From Centrapalus pauciflorus (lineage: Eukaryota; Streptophyta; Magnoliopsida; Asterales; Asteraceae), in NCBI GenBank assembly GCA_020465985.1, contig JAANYP010002997.1, forward strand, positions 527,001 through 591,000: 64,000 nt of DNA, given 5' to 3'. The notes below the pieces were generated by a model. That model did not search any database, was not told the origin of the DNA, and saw only the letters and a program-made list of their open reading frames with translations. Within the stretch, counting starts at the first letter, position 1, and every line of letters begins with the position of its first letter. Both the position numbers and the translations under genes were made by a program. This document shows positions 34,296 to 44,482 of this stretch, piece after piece.

Positions 34296-35868
34296 ATGTC
34301 AAACCTTCAGAAATTCCTTGAGATGGATCACGAAGTTGGGAAGGCAAATGCACCGCCAAAGCTGATGAAAGTTGAGGACTATTACTGGTGGAAGGACAGA
34401 TTTACGGATTTTGTACGATTCAACGATATGCGCATGTGGGTGTGCATAGATGAAGGGTACATTCCACCAGTATCTGAAGTAGAAGGCCGTCAAAAGGTTT
34501 TGTCATACCAAATGATGAAAGAGGATGACAAGAAGCTATTTGAAGCTGAAAACAAGGCTTTCTCAATTATCCGTATGGCTTTACCTCAAGATATCTTGCA
34601 CACATTTCGGACTCAAAGGACGTCGAAGGAACTTTGGGAATCTCTCCAGAAAAGGTGTGAAGGTAATCCACGGGTACGTAGAAAGCGTACAGAGCTGTTG
34701 ACCCAACAGTTTGCGATTTTCAAGGCTCTTAAGGATGAACAGTTAGATGATATTATCACAAGGTTCTATCATCTGATAAAAGAGCTTGAAAGTCATGGCA
34801 TTGAGTACTCGGACAGTGACAAGAACAACAAGCTTCTTGATGCCCTACCAGCCAAATGGGCTATGTACGTGGCAATGATTAAGCTTAATGAGGACAAGTA
34901 TTATGCTCAATCACTTGATGACATTGTGGGAACGTTGAGGGCATATCACTTCGAGATGATCAAGGCTGAGACTGATTACGAGCAAGTCCAGAATCCGGCT
35001 ATGTATTTTGGAAAGACATCTAAATCATCAGTGACAGCTGAATCGAAGAGTGCTACAGCGTTTTTCACCGGAGAAACGTCATCGCCACCAGAGTCCGAAG
35101 ACTCACTGAATCGCGCGTTCTTAGGGTTAGGAAGATCGGAAGAACTGCAACCTCAAGTCCAACAGGCATCGACCAGTCAGAGCTATTCGAAGATGCCCAT
35201 GAGCGCAAAGTCAGCGGAAGAGCATCTGAATCTACTTGCTTCGTTTGTGGCCGCTTATGGAAATTGTGTTCAAGGGAAGATCAATGATCCGGCTCTTTGG
35301 GATGAAGATTACGATCAGGTCGACCCTGATGACTTAGAGGAAATGGATCTTAAATGGCAACTGGCCATGGTGACCCAGAGGGTTAAAAGATTCATTAAGA
35401 GAACTGGGAGGAATTTGCAAATGAACAACAAAGGGATAGGATTTGATAAGTCTAAGGTCAAATGCTACAACTGTCAGGGATTGGGACACTTCGCCAGGGA
35501 GTGTCAAAGACCGAAGGTAGAATCATACCAAGGACAGAGTCAGCATCAAGGACAGTACCAAAATCAGTCCCAACAGAGATACCTTCCGAGTTCTTCATCT
35601 GGTCAAGCCAATCTAGCGGGTCTAATATCCAATGTCACTTCTGACAGACAGCTAGATGGTACCTATGACTGGAGTTCACATCCTGAGTCCAATGCTAGAG
35701 CCTTCATGGCTGAAGTTACTGAAACTGGATGTGATGAAGATGAGCAGACCACAAGGGAAAACAGTCCGATGTGGGTAGAGAAGGCGAATGATCAGACCGT
35801 ACTGGAGTTTGCTGCTCAGATGGCCAACGTGGAATCTGATAACTCTAAGGTTAGTCTTTCTTATTCTC
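34296..35868 (+). pseudogene. gag: Copia A gag, 5' part, interrupted by Tekay
   Basis: An open 525-codon stretch, disrupted only by the insertion. The UBN2-type capsid region (about residues 20-230) reads YYWWKDRFTDFVRFND, LWESLQKRCEGNP and LLTQQFAIFKAL. MDLKWQLAMVTQRVKRFIKRTGR and zinc knuckle CYNCQGLGHFAREC (about residue 390) follow, then a Gln-rich part. The ORF continues in the same frame at 44483 once Tekay and one TTCTC copy are disregarded. No other damage is seen in this half. Gag forms the particle shell and packages RNA. Confidence 0.9.
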
Positions 35869-37739
35869 TATAACACCTTGCTTTTATTTGCATTTTTATT
35901 TTAAGAGTTTTTGAGCAATTTGCGTAAAATGATGTAATTTCGAGGTTTGGTATAAATAGGAGCCGAGAGTTCATTTTCTCATTTCTTGCAAGACATATTC
36001 CTTTCCAGAGCTCCTCTCTCTAGAATTGAACTTCTCTCTAGCTTTTCTCCCAAACCGACCGGCCAAATCTCGTGTTCTATACGTTAACGGAAAGACCTCG
36101 AAGAGTACTACGTGAATCTCCTATTGCATGTACGATTTCATACGGTTTTGAGGTAAGAAATGTCCTTTTCGTTTTCTGCACTTTCGGTTTTGAAGCTACA
36201 AATTCGAGTTTATCATTTTAGGCGATTTAAAGCTGATTTTGTATGAGTTTTAGCTAAAATATGGTAGATTATGTATAATATAATCAAACCGAGGCTTGTT
36301 GCTTAGTTTATTTGTGATTTTAGGCTTGAAAATGCATGTGTAAAGCTGTAGCTTATGAACAAACTCGAGAATACGTAGAACAGACTCGAAAATAGATAGA
36401 ACAGGCTCGAATAGGGCTAGACTCGAATCATAGATTCGAATCTAACCACCAGATTCGAGATGGCCTTCGAGTTTAACCCCATATTCGAGATTGCCTTCGA
36501 ATCTAACTTCAGATTCGAATGAGGTTTCGAATCTAATCCCCTGTTCGAGTCTGGCTTCGAGTTTGATACTCAGATTCGAGTCTGGCTTCGAGTCTGATGC
36601 TCAGATTCGAATCTAGCCCCTAAATTTCGAATCTAATTGATAAAATTTACGAACAACGCATAAATTAGCAAAATAAATAGCAAAATATTTAGCTAGAAGT
36701 TATGGCTTATAGATGTTGGAATATTGAGCTACAATATTAATTTAGCACATGTTCTGTAAATATTAAACTTCAGATATTATACATAAGCTGTTTAGCCCAG
36801 CTGCGAGTCAAAGCCAGTGCCAGTCTATATTGAGCCTAGATAAGCAAGTGCAAGCATTATAAAGCAATTTAAAGCATAAATAAGCCCGAGCAAGTATTTC
36901 AGAGCGTTTCAAAGCATTTTCAGTACAGTGAGTAACAGTTATTCTTGTTTACATGTTTTATATGAAATTGAGACATAAATTGCTTCTATGTGACTTCTTT
37001 GGAATTCAATAGACTTTTGTGAGTGAAGGCGAACACTGTGGTACAGGTGATGCCCAGCTTAGCCGGATCTTACATTTGATCTATTAATATGCATATTTAT
37101 CTGCTATCTGTTTATTGTTCTGCATACTATACAGCAAACCTTGTGTTAGCGTTTCTTTGTGCATCTCATAAGCATTATATTTAGCGTGCAAGCAATTCTG
37201 ATGTTCACCACTATCCCTTGAGCATTATACGGGTAGCTAGCCCCGTATCACAGATTGATCATCTGTCAGCGGTAAACCCATAGTGGTGGCATCTCCGTTC
37301 TGCGTGAAATGTCTCAATTGTGCAGCGTTCTTTCTGGGTATTAAGCAAATGAGCAAGCAAGCAAGCATAACAACCTTTATAGGCATTTTCGCCTCATATT
37401 TTACATGCATTCTTGAATATCTGTTTACTCACTAAGCTTTAGCTTACAGTTGCTACTTACAATTTTTACAGGAAAAGGTAAAGAACAAGCTGGACCTTCT
37501 GCTTAGGTCTATTATCTGATCTGCCTAGAGGACTTAGCTCATTTTCAGCTTGTGGTATAGCTTATGATGCCTTGGGTTTTGGGTAGCTGCTTTTATTTAT
37601 GTTATGATGTTTTTAGCAACTTAGTACTGTAACCTTGAAGCATGTGTAGTGCAAGACTTATTGTAATGTTTTATTTAGCTTTATGCATTTATTGTTATTC
37701 CTGGGATAAGCAAGCGTGTTTTAAAGCAAGGATGTGACA
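35869..37739 (+). repeat. Tekay 5' LTR with leader exon and possible intron
   Basis: TATA box TATAAATA at 35951-35958, then a CT-rich leader (CTCCTCTCTCTAGAATTG), a donor GAG|GTAAGAAATG with GT at 36153, a TTCGAATCT array (36363-36636), and an acceptor-like AATTTTTACAG ending at 37471. The LTR ends GGATGTGACA at 37739. Much longer than copia LTRs here; normal for Tekay. Confidence 0.9.
36363..36636 (+). repeat. AGATTCGAATCT palindrome array in Tekay 5' LTR
   Basis: About 15 copies of TTCGAATCT/ATTCGAGTCT-type motifs spaced about 12-25 bases apart; AGATTCGAATCT is a perfect 12-base palindrome. Repeated in the 3' LTR at 43119-43362 with one 30-base unit deleted. The same motif is arrayed in copia A, an unrelated superfamily. 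Confidence 0.85.
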
Positions 37740-37742
37740 GGA

Positions 37743-37754
37743 TGGTATCAGAGC
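37743..37754 (+). promoter_or_regulatory. Tekay primer binding site, initiator tRNA-Met
   Basis: TGGTATCAGAGC, three bases after the 5' LTR. Confidence 0.95.
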
Positions 37755-37945
37755 ATTAGTTTGAGGGATTCAAGTGTAAGCAATAACACTTGGACTCAAA
37801 CTTTTAAGCAAAGATATTAGCTTCGAATGTCTAGGCTTTAACTTGACCTGAGATAGGCTTTGACTTTGCTTTAGGAATTGGGAAATGGGGTAGAATAGGA
37901 GTTATGCCTATTCTTATGCAAGTATTATTTATATAATTTCAGAAC

Positions 37946-39099
37946 ATGTCTGGATCTGGTGAAGGAGCTGGAGGTGGACTCACTCCTGAACAGATCATGC
38001 AAATAATGCAAACGATGCTCAATGAAAACAACGAGCGTCAAGCTAAATTTTTGCAAGACCAGTTTCGTGCCCGTGATGAAGCCGAAACTAGGCGAAGGGA
38101 AGAACGCCAGAAGAAGCAGCATGAAGACACTGGACGCCGAAATGACGACACCGACGAGGAGGAAGCCCCTGTTGTCCCTCCTAAGGGCTGCAACTTCCGT
38201 TATTTCAAGGCTTGCGGAGCTCAACCTTTTAAGGGTGCTGCAAATTCGATCGAAGCGCTTGAGTGGATCACTGGCATCGAGCGGATATTTCTCATTAGTG
38301 ACTGTGCTGAAGAATCAAAGGTCAGCTTCGCTACAACACTGTTCGAGGGTGGCGCTGTTATGTGGTGGAGGTCTCAGGAAAACATGCACGGAGCCAACTG
38401 GATTAAGTCCCTATCTTGGGATGAATTTAAGGTTATTTTCTTTCGTCAGTACTGCCCAGCTGATGAAAAGAAGCGTTTGGAAGAGAAGCTGATGTCTCTT
38501 ACTCAGGGAACCAAATCGGTGACTGAGTATGAGATTGAATTCACCCGACTAAGCTTGCTGTCTGACTATCAAGTCGCTACTGAAGAGCGAAAGATCGACC
38601 GTTTTCTGATGGGTCTGCTCCTGATATAGAAGTTCTTGAAGCACCGGGATAATACAACTACGCTGATTGTGTTGAAGCTGCTCGAATTCTCGAGCAGGAT
38701 TTTATTCGAGCTGGAGGAGTTCCTACTTCCTCTGTTAACCCGACATGTCCATCACCGCCCAAGAAATCGCGCACCGGAAGCTATTCTGGATCTTCATCCA
38801 GATATTCTCAGCCACAGCAGTCTCAGTACCGACAGTTCAGCTCGCCTCCGGCGCAGCAATCTCGATCTTATGCGGTGCATTCCGAGCCGAGGCAGTGTCG
38901 CCGCTGCCAGAAGTCACACATTGGGCGTTGTAACCCCAATGATGTGAGGTGCTATGTGTGCAACGAAATAGGACATAGCAGTTAAGAATGTCCTAACAAA
39001 GTTAAAGTTTGCAACAACTGTTTACGCCCTGGACATAATGAGCATGCATGCACGCATCCGTTCAGCATAGTTTACCCAAGTGCAGAACATCATCCACGA
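37946..39099 (+). pseudogene. gag: Tekay gag (frameshift and two stops)
   Basis: The capsid core (about residues 75-220) reads FKGAANSIEALEWITGIERIF, MWWRSQENMHG, FKVIFFRQYCPADEKKR and EYEIEFTRLSLLSDY. A one-base shift near 38614-38620 ends the first frame at TAG 38627-38629. In the next frame the tail continues (EVLEAPG, YADCVEAARILEQDFIRAGG) with TAA at 38650-38652. Cys-rich knuckles follow (CRRCQKSHIGRC; CYVCNEIGHSS with TAA at 38983-38985 inside it; CNNCLRPGHNEHAC). The later frame runs directly into pol. The ATG at 37946 follows AATTTCAG|AAC. Confidence 0.9.
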
Positions 39100-42000
39100 T
39101 TGCAGCAGCAGCAACACCGACCCCAACAACAATATCATCAACAAAGACAGAATCAACCAGCCCGACATAGCGCATCGCGTGGAGGTTCTAGTCGCCGTAA
39201 CGAGCCAACTAGGAGTCAGAATCGCGCATTCCAAATAACAGCCGAGCAAGCGAAGGAAATACCAGATGTGGTATCTGGTACGTTTCTTGTTAACTCTATC
39301 CCTGCTAGAGTTATTTTCGATTCAGGAGCCAATCGCTCTTTTATATCAAGTGCATTTGCATCTAAGCTTGGAATTACTCCGACAACTCTGCCTGTTATAT
39401 TTGATATCGAAACGGCCAGTAACATGTGCGTGTCCACCGATAAAATTTACCGCGACTGCGTAATTCTGTTAGATAATTGCACGTTCCAACTTGACCTCAT
39501 TCCTATGGACTTTCACGAATTCGACGTCATCGTCGGTATGGATTGGCTTGATCATCATGACGCCAACATAGTCTGCAAGAATAAGTTGATAAAGGTCACT
39601 ACACCGGATGGCCGCAGTATCTGCATCTATGGTGACAGAAAGAAAGGTGACTTATGTTTAATTTCTGTAGTCAAAGCTAGGAAACATATAGCTAAGGGTT
39701 GCGTGTCATACTTAGCATATGCAATAGATGCTAAGTCTGAAAAGAAAAGTTTAGCCGAGGTACCGATAGCCTCTGAATTTCCAGATGTCTTTCCCGAGGA
39801 CATCTCTGGACTCCCACCAGACCGTCAGGTGGAGTTGAGAATTGATTTAGTGCCCGGCGCGGCACCAATTGCTCGAGCCCCGTATAGACTTGCACCTGCT
39901 GAGATGCAAGAAATGATGAAGCAATTGCAAGAATTGCTTGACAAGGGACTCATACGACCAAGTTCATCTCCCTGGGGAGCTCCTGTTTTATTCGTTAAGA
40001 AGAAAGATGGGACTCTCCGGATGTGCATTGATTATAGGGAGTTGAACAAGGTAACAATAAAGAACAAATATCCATTGCCCAGAATAGAAGATCTTTTCGA
40101 CCAGCTTCAGGGAGCCAGTTACTTCTCAAAGATCGATCTTAGATCTGGGTATCATCAGCTCAAAGTTCATGAAGAAGACGTCCCTAAAACGGCTTTCCGT
40201 ACCAGATATGGGCATTACGAGTTTCTTGTTATGCCCTTTGGCCTTACAAACGCTCCTGCGGCGTTCATGGATCTGATGAACCGCGTTTGTAGACCAATGC
40301 TCGATAAGTCTGTTATCGTCTTTATAGACGATATTCTCATCTACTCAAAAACCGAAGCTGAGCATGCTGTGCATCTTAGAGAGCTGCTAGAGTTGCTGCG
40401 CAAAGAGCGACTTTACGCCAAGTTCTCTAAATGCGAATTTTGGTTGCGACAGATACAATTCCTTGGTCATGTGATATCTGGTGAAGGAATCTCTGTGGAT
40501 CCTTCTAAGATAGAAGCCATTCAAAATTGGGAAGCTCCCAAATCAGCTACCGAGATCCGAAGTTTCTTGGGATTGGCGGGTTACTACCGTCGATTCATTA
40601 AGGACTTCTCAAAACTAGCCATGCCTCTTACATCTCTTACTCGCAAGAATGTTCCCTTTATTTGGGAAGAAGCTCAAGAGAACGCATTCCAAACTTTAAA
40701 ACAGAAACTCACCAAAGCACCTATTTTGGCCTTACCCGAAGGCAATGAAGACTTTGTGGTCTTCAGCGATGCTTCATATCAAGGGCTTGGGTGTGTTTTG
40801 ATGCAAAGAGGCAGAGTCATAGCATATGCTTCTCGCCAACTTAAGGATCATGAAAAGAGTCATCCGACTCATGACCTTGAACTTGCTGCTGTGACTTTTG
40901 CGTTGAAAACATGGCGGCATTATCTCTACGGCACCAAATGTCAGCCGTATACGGATCACAAGAGCCTTAAGTATATATTCAGCGAGAAGGAGCTCAACAT
41001 GCGCCAGCGACGCTCCATGGAACTCATCAAAGACTATGACTGTGATATTCTTTATCACCCTGGCAAAGCGAATGTGGTGGCCGACGCATTGAGTCGTAAA
41101 TCCTACTCTGCTAAATGTCTCTATACCTTGACTCATACTTTGTTTTCATCTACTCTGATTGATGAAATTCTCGTTTCTCAAACCGAAGCCCTAAAAGAAG
41201 AAAACCTCAACTCTGAGGACATGAAAGGGCAACTTCAGTTCTTAGCCGATAGCCCTCGTGGCTTGAAGCTTTTCAAAAATCGTGTCTGGGTTCCGAAATT
41301 TGGTAATGTTCGACAGAAAATTCTTTCGGAAGCCCACTGTTCTAACTTCTCGGTACATCCTGGCAGCACCAAGATGTACAACGATCTAAAAGCCGAGTAT
41401 TGGTGGCCTGGTATGAAAAGAGACGTAGGCCAATATGTCGATAATTGTGTTACATGCCGGTTAGTCAAAGCGGAGCATCAGCAGCCTTACGGCAGTCTTC
41501 AGCCCTTACCGATCCCCGAGTGGAAGTTCGATCACATAACGATGGACTTTGTGACGAAGTTGCCGACTACACGAAGACAGCACGACGCAATATGGGTTAT
41601 CGTGGATCGCCTAACCAAAGTCGCACATTTCATTCCGATTCGCGAAAACTATTCACTTGAGAAACTAGCCAAGTTGTACATAGACGAGATCGTTACACGA
41701 CACGGTGTGCCTTTGTCAATTGTTTCCGACCGCGACAGCCGATTCACTTCGAGGTTCTGGAGTGCATTACAAGATGGATTAGGCACTAAGATCAGAATGA
41801 GCACAGCGTATCATCCACAGCCTGATGGCCAGAGTGAGCGTACGATCCTTACACTCGAAGACATGCTGCGGGCATGTGTTCTTGAGTTTAGTGGTAGTTG
41901 GGATGACCACTTGCCGTTAGCAGAATTTTCTTATAACAATAGTTACCACTCATCTATCAAAGCCGCACCTTTCGAAGCCTTATACGGACGCAAGTGCCGA

Positions 42001-42585
42001 ACTCCTACGTGTTGGCATGAAGCCGGTGAAGCACCAATCGCCGGTCCCGAGCTACTTCAGCAGACAAATGAAAAGATCCGAATCATACGTCAACGATTGG
42101 AAACTGCTCAATCTCGACAGAAATCGTATCACGACCGACGCCATAAACCTTTAGAATTCCAGAAGGACGACTATGTTGTATTAAAAGTCTCGCCGATGAA
42201 AGGTGTGTTCAGATTCGGCAAGCGTGGCAAGTTAGCACCACGATTCGTTGGTCCTTTCAAGATCACCGAGCGTGTTGGAACTCAATCTTATCTGTTGGAC
42301 TTGCCAAGCGAACTGTCCAACATACACCCCGTGTTTCACGTTTCGCAACTAAGGAAGTGCAAAGAAGATGACAGAGAAAAGTGGGCCGATCATCTGACTT
42401 ATAAGATTAATGAGAAGCTGCAATGTGACGAGCCTGAAGTCATTCTAGAGACAAAGATGAAGAAGTTGAGAAATCGAGAGGTAGCAATGGTGTTGGTGCA
42501 ATGGAGAACTTCTCACGGAATTTCTCAGACCTGGGAATCTGAGGAAGACATGAGAATTCGACATCCGCATCGGTTTGAGTCTTAG
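39100..42585 (+). CDS. pol: Tekay pol: protease, RT, RNase H, integrase, chromodomain (open, 1161 codons)
   Basis: Start taken at the first start-like codon (TTG) of the open stretch; in a working element it would be a gag-pol fusion. Domains: protease (FDSGANRSFIS, about residue 75; IVGMDWL), RT (DKGLIRPSSSPWGAPVLFV, YHQLKVHEEDVPKTAF, catalytic FIDDILIYS about residue 410), RNase H (VVFSDASYQGLGCVLM, DHKSLKYIF, NVVADALSRK), and an integrase zinc finger (HPGSTK...CVTCR). The core is TMDFV, IVSDRDSRF and DGQSERT, and the GPFKITERVG region is present. The C-terminal chromodomain-like block reads EVILETKMKKLRNREVAMVLV, then TWESEEDM. All catalytic residues seen. Chromodomains of this group direct integration to marked chromatin. 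The stop is followed by a purine-rich stretch and the 3' LTR. Confidence 0.95.
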   Translation: MQQQQHRPQQQYHQQRQNQPARHSASRGGSSRRNEPTRSQNRAFQITAEQAKEIPDVVSGTFLVNSIPARVIFDSGANRSFISSAFASKLGITPTTLPVIFDIETASNMCVSTDKIYRDCVILLDNCTFQLDLIPMDFHEFDVIVGMDWLDHHDANIVCKNKLIKVTTPDGRSICIYGDRKKGDLCLISVVKARKHIAKGCVSYLAYAIDAKSEKKSLAEVPIASEFPDVFPEDISGLPPDRQVELRIDLVPGAAPIARAPYRLAPAEMQEMMKQLQELLDKGLIRPSSSPWGAPVLFVKKKDGTLRMCIDYRELNKVTIKNKYPLPRIEDLFDQLQGASYFSKIDLRSGYHQLKVHEEDVPKTAFRTRYGHYEFLVMPFGLTNAPAAFMDLMNRVCRPMLDKSVIVFIDDILIYSKTEAEHAVHLRELLELLRKERLYAKFSKCEFWLRQIQFLGHVISGEGISVDPSKIEAIQNWEAPKSATEIRSFLGLAGYYRRFIKDFSKLAMPLTSLTRKNVPFIWEEAQENAFQTLKQKLTKAPILALPEGNEDFVVFSDASYQGLGCVLMQRGRVIAYASRQLKDHEKSHPTHDLELAAVTFALKTWRHYLYGTKCQPYTDHKSLKYIFSEKELNMRQRRSMELIKDYDCDILYHPGKANVVADALSRKSYSAKCLYTLTHTLFSSTLIDEILVSQTEALKEENLNSEDMKGQLQFLADSPRGLKLFKNRVWVPKFGNVRQKILSEAHCSNFSVHPGSTKMYNDLKAEYWWPGMKRDVGQYVDNCVTCRLVKAEHQQPYGSLQPLPIPEWKFDHITMDFVTKLPTTRRQHDAIWVIVDRLTKVAHFIPIRENYSLEKLAKLYIDEIVTRHGVPLSIVSDRDSRFTSRFWSALQDGLGTKIRMSTAYHPQPDGQSERTILTLEDMLRACVLEFSGSWDDHLPLAEFSYNNSYHSSIKAAPFEALYGRKCRTPTCWHEAGEAPIAGPELLQQTNEKIRIIRQRLETAQSRQKSYHDRRHKPLEFQKDDYVVLKVSPMKGVFRFGKRGKLAPRFVGPFKITERVGTQSYLLDLPSELSNIHPVFHVSQLRKCKEDDREKWADHLTYKINEKLQCDEPEVILETKMKKLRNREVAMVLVQWRTSHGISQTWESEEDMRIRHPHRFES

Positions 42586-42624
42586 GTACTTCGAGGACGA
42601 AGTGCAAGCGTGGTGGGCTCATAC

Positions 42625-44477
42625 TATAACACCTTGCTTTTATTTGCATTTTTATTTTAAGAGTTTTTGAGCAATTTGCGTAAAATGATGTAATTTCGAG
42701 GTTTGGTATAAATAGGAGCCGAGAGTTCATTTTCTCATTTCTTGCAAGACATATTCCTTTCCAGAGCTCCTCTCTCTAGAATTGAACTTCTCTCTAGCTT
42801 TTCTCCCAAACCGACCGGCCAAATCTCGTGTTCTATACGTTAACGGAAAGACCTCGAAGAGTACTACGTGAATCTCCTATTGCATGTACGATTTCATACG
42901 GTTTTGAGGTAAGAAATGTCCTTTTCGTTTTCTGCACTTTCGGTTTTGAAGCTACAAATTCGAGTTTATCATTTTAGGCGATTTAAAGCTGATTTTGTAT
43001 GAGTTTTAGCTAAAATATGGTAGATTATGTATAATATAATCAAACCGAGGCTTGTTGCTTAGTTTATTTGTGATTTTAGGCTTGAAAATGCATGTGTAAA
43101 GCTGTAGCTTATGAACAAACTCGAGAATACGTAGAACAGACTCGAAAATAGATAGAACAGGCTCGAATAGGGCTAGACTCGAATCATAGATTCGAATCTA
43201 ACCACCAGATTCGAGATGGCCTTCGAATCTAACTTCAGATTCGAATGAGGCTTCGAATCTAATCCCCTGTTCGAGTCTGGCTTCGAGTTTGATACTCAGA
43301 TTCGAGTCTGGCTTCGAGTCTGATGCTCAGATTCGAATCTAGCCCCTAAATTTCGAATCTAATTGATAAAATTTACGAACAACGCATAAATTAGCAAAAT
43401 AAATAGCAAAATATTTAGCTAGAAGTTATGGCTTATAGATGTTGGAATATTGAGCTACAATATTAATTTAGCACATGTTCTGTAAATATTAAACTTCAGA
43501 TATTATACATAAGCTGTTTAGCCCAGCTGCGAGTCAAAGCCAGTGCCAGTCTATATTGAGCCTAGATAAGCAAGTGCAAGCATTATAAAGCAATTTAAAG
43601 CATAAATAAGCCCGAGCAAGTATTTCAGAGCGTTTCAAAGCATTTTCAGTACTGCGAGTAACAGTTATTCTTGTTTACATGTTTTATATGAAATTGAGAC
43701 ATAAATTGCTTCTATGTGACTTCTTTGGAATTCAATAGACTTTTGTGAGTGAAGGCGAACACTGTGGTACAGGTGATGCCCAGCTTAGCCGGATCTTACA
43801 TTTGATCTATTAATATGCATATTTATCTGCTATCTGTTTATTGTTCTGCATACTATACAGCAAACCTTGTGTTAGCGTTTCTTTGTGCATCTCATAAGCA
43901 TTATATTTAGCGAGCAAACAATTCTGATGTTCACCACTATCCCTTGAGCATTATACGGGTAGCTAGCCCCGTATCACAGATTGATCATCTGTCAGCGGTA
44001 AACCCATTGTGGTGGCATCTCCGTTCTGCGTGAAATGTCTCAATTGTGCAGCGTTCTTTCTGGGTATTAAGCAAATGAGCAAGCAAGCAAACAAGCAAGC
44101 AAGCATAACAGCCTTTATAGGCATTTTCGCCTCATATTTTACATGCATTCTTGAATATCTGTTTACTCACTAAGCTTTAGCTTACAGTTGCTACTTACAA
44201 TTTTTACAGGAAAAGGTAAAGAACAAGCTGGACCTTCTGCTTAGGTCTATTATCTGATCTGCCCAGAAGACTTAGCTCATTTTCAGCTTGTGGTATAGCT
44301 TATGATGCCTTGGGTTTTGGGTAGCTGCTTTTATTTATGTTATGATGTTTTTAGCAACTTAGTACTGTAACCTTGAAGCATGTGTAGTGCAAGACTTATT
44401 GTAATGTTTTATTTAGCTTTATGCATTTATTGTTATTCCTGGGATAAGCAAGCGTGTTTTAAAGCAAGGATGTGACA
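42625..44477 (+). repeat. Tekay 3' LTR
   Basis: 1853 bases, same layout as the 5' LTR (TATA at 42707-42714). A 30-base unit of the TTCGAATCT array is missing, and an extra ACAAGCAAGCAA-type unit is present near 44090. Confidence 0.95.
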
Positions 44478-44482
44478 TTCTC

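Larger units (their letters stand above)
35869..44477 (+). mobile_element. Tekay/Del-type Ty3 chromovirus, recent insertion
   Basis: 8609 bases with two LTRs (1871 and 1853 bases) and a perfect TTCTC target duplication (35864-35868 and 44478-44482). LTR ends are TATAACACC...GTGACA, so the usual TG start is TA. The LTRs differ by a 30-base deletion, a 12-base insertion and roughly 8-10 substitutions by eye, about 0.5%, which implies a young insertion. pol is open but gag has a frameshift and two stops. The integrase ends in a chromodomain-like region. Confidence 0.95.
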
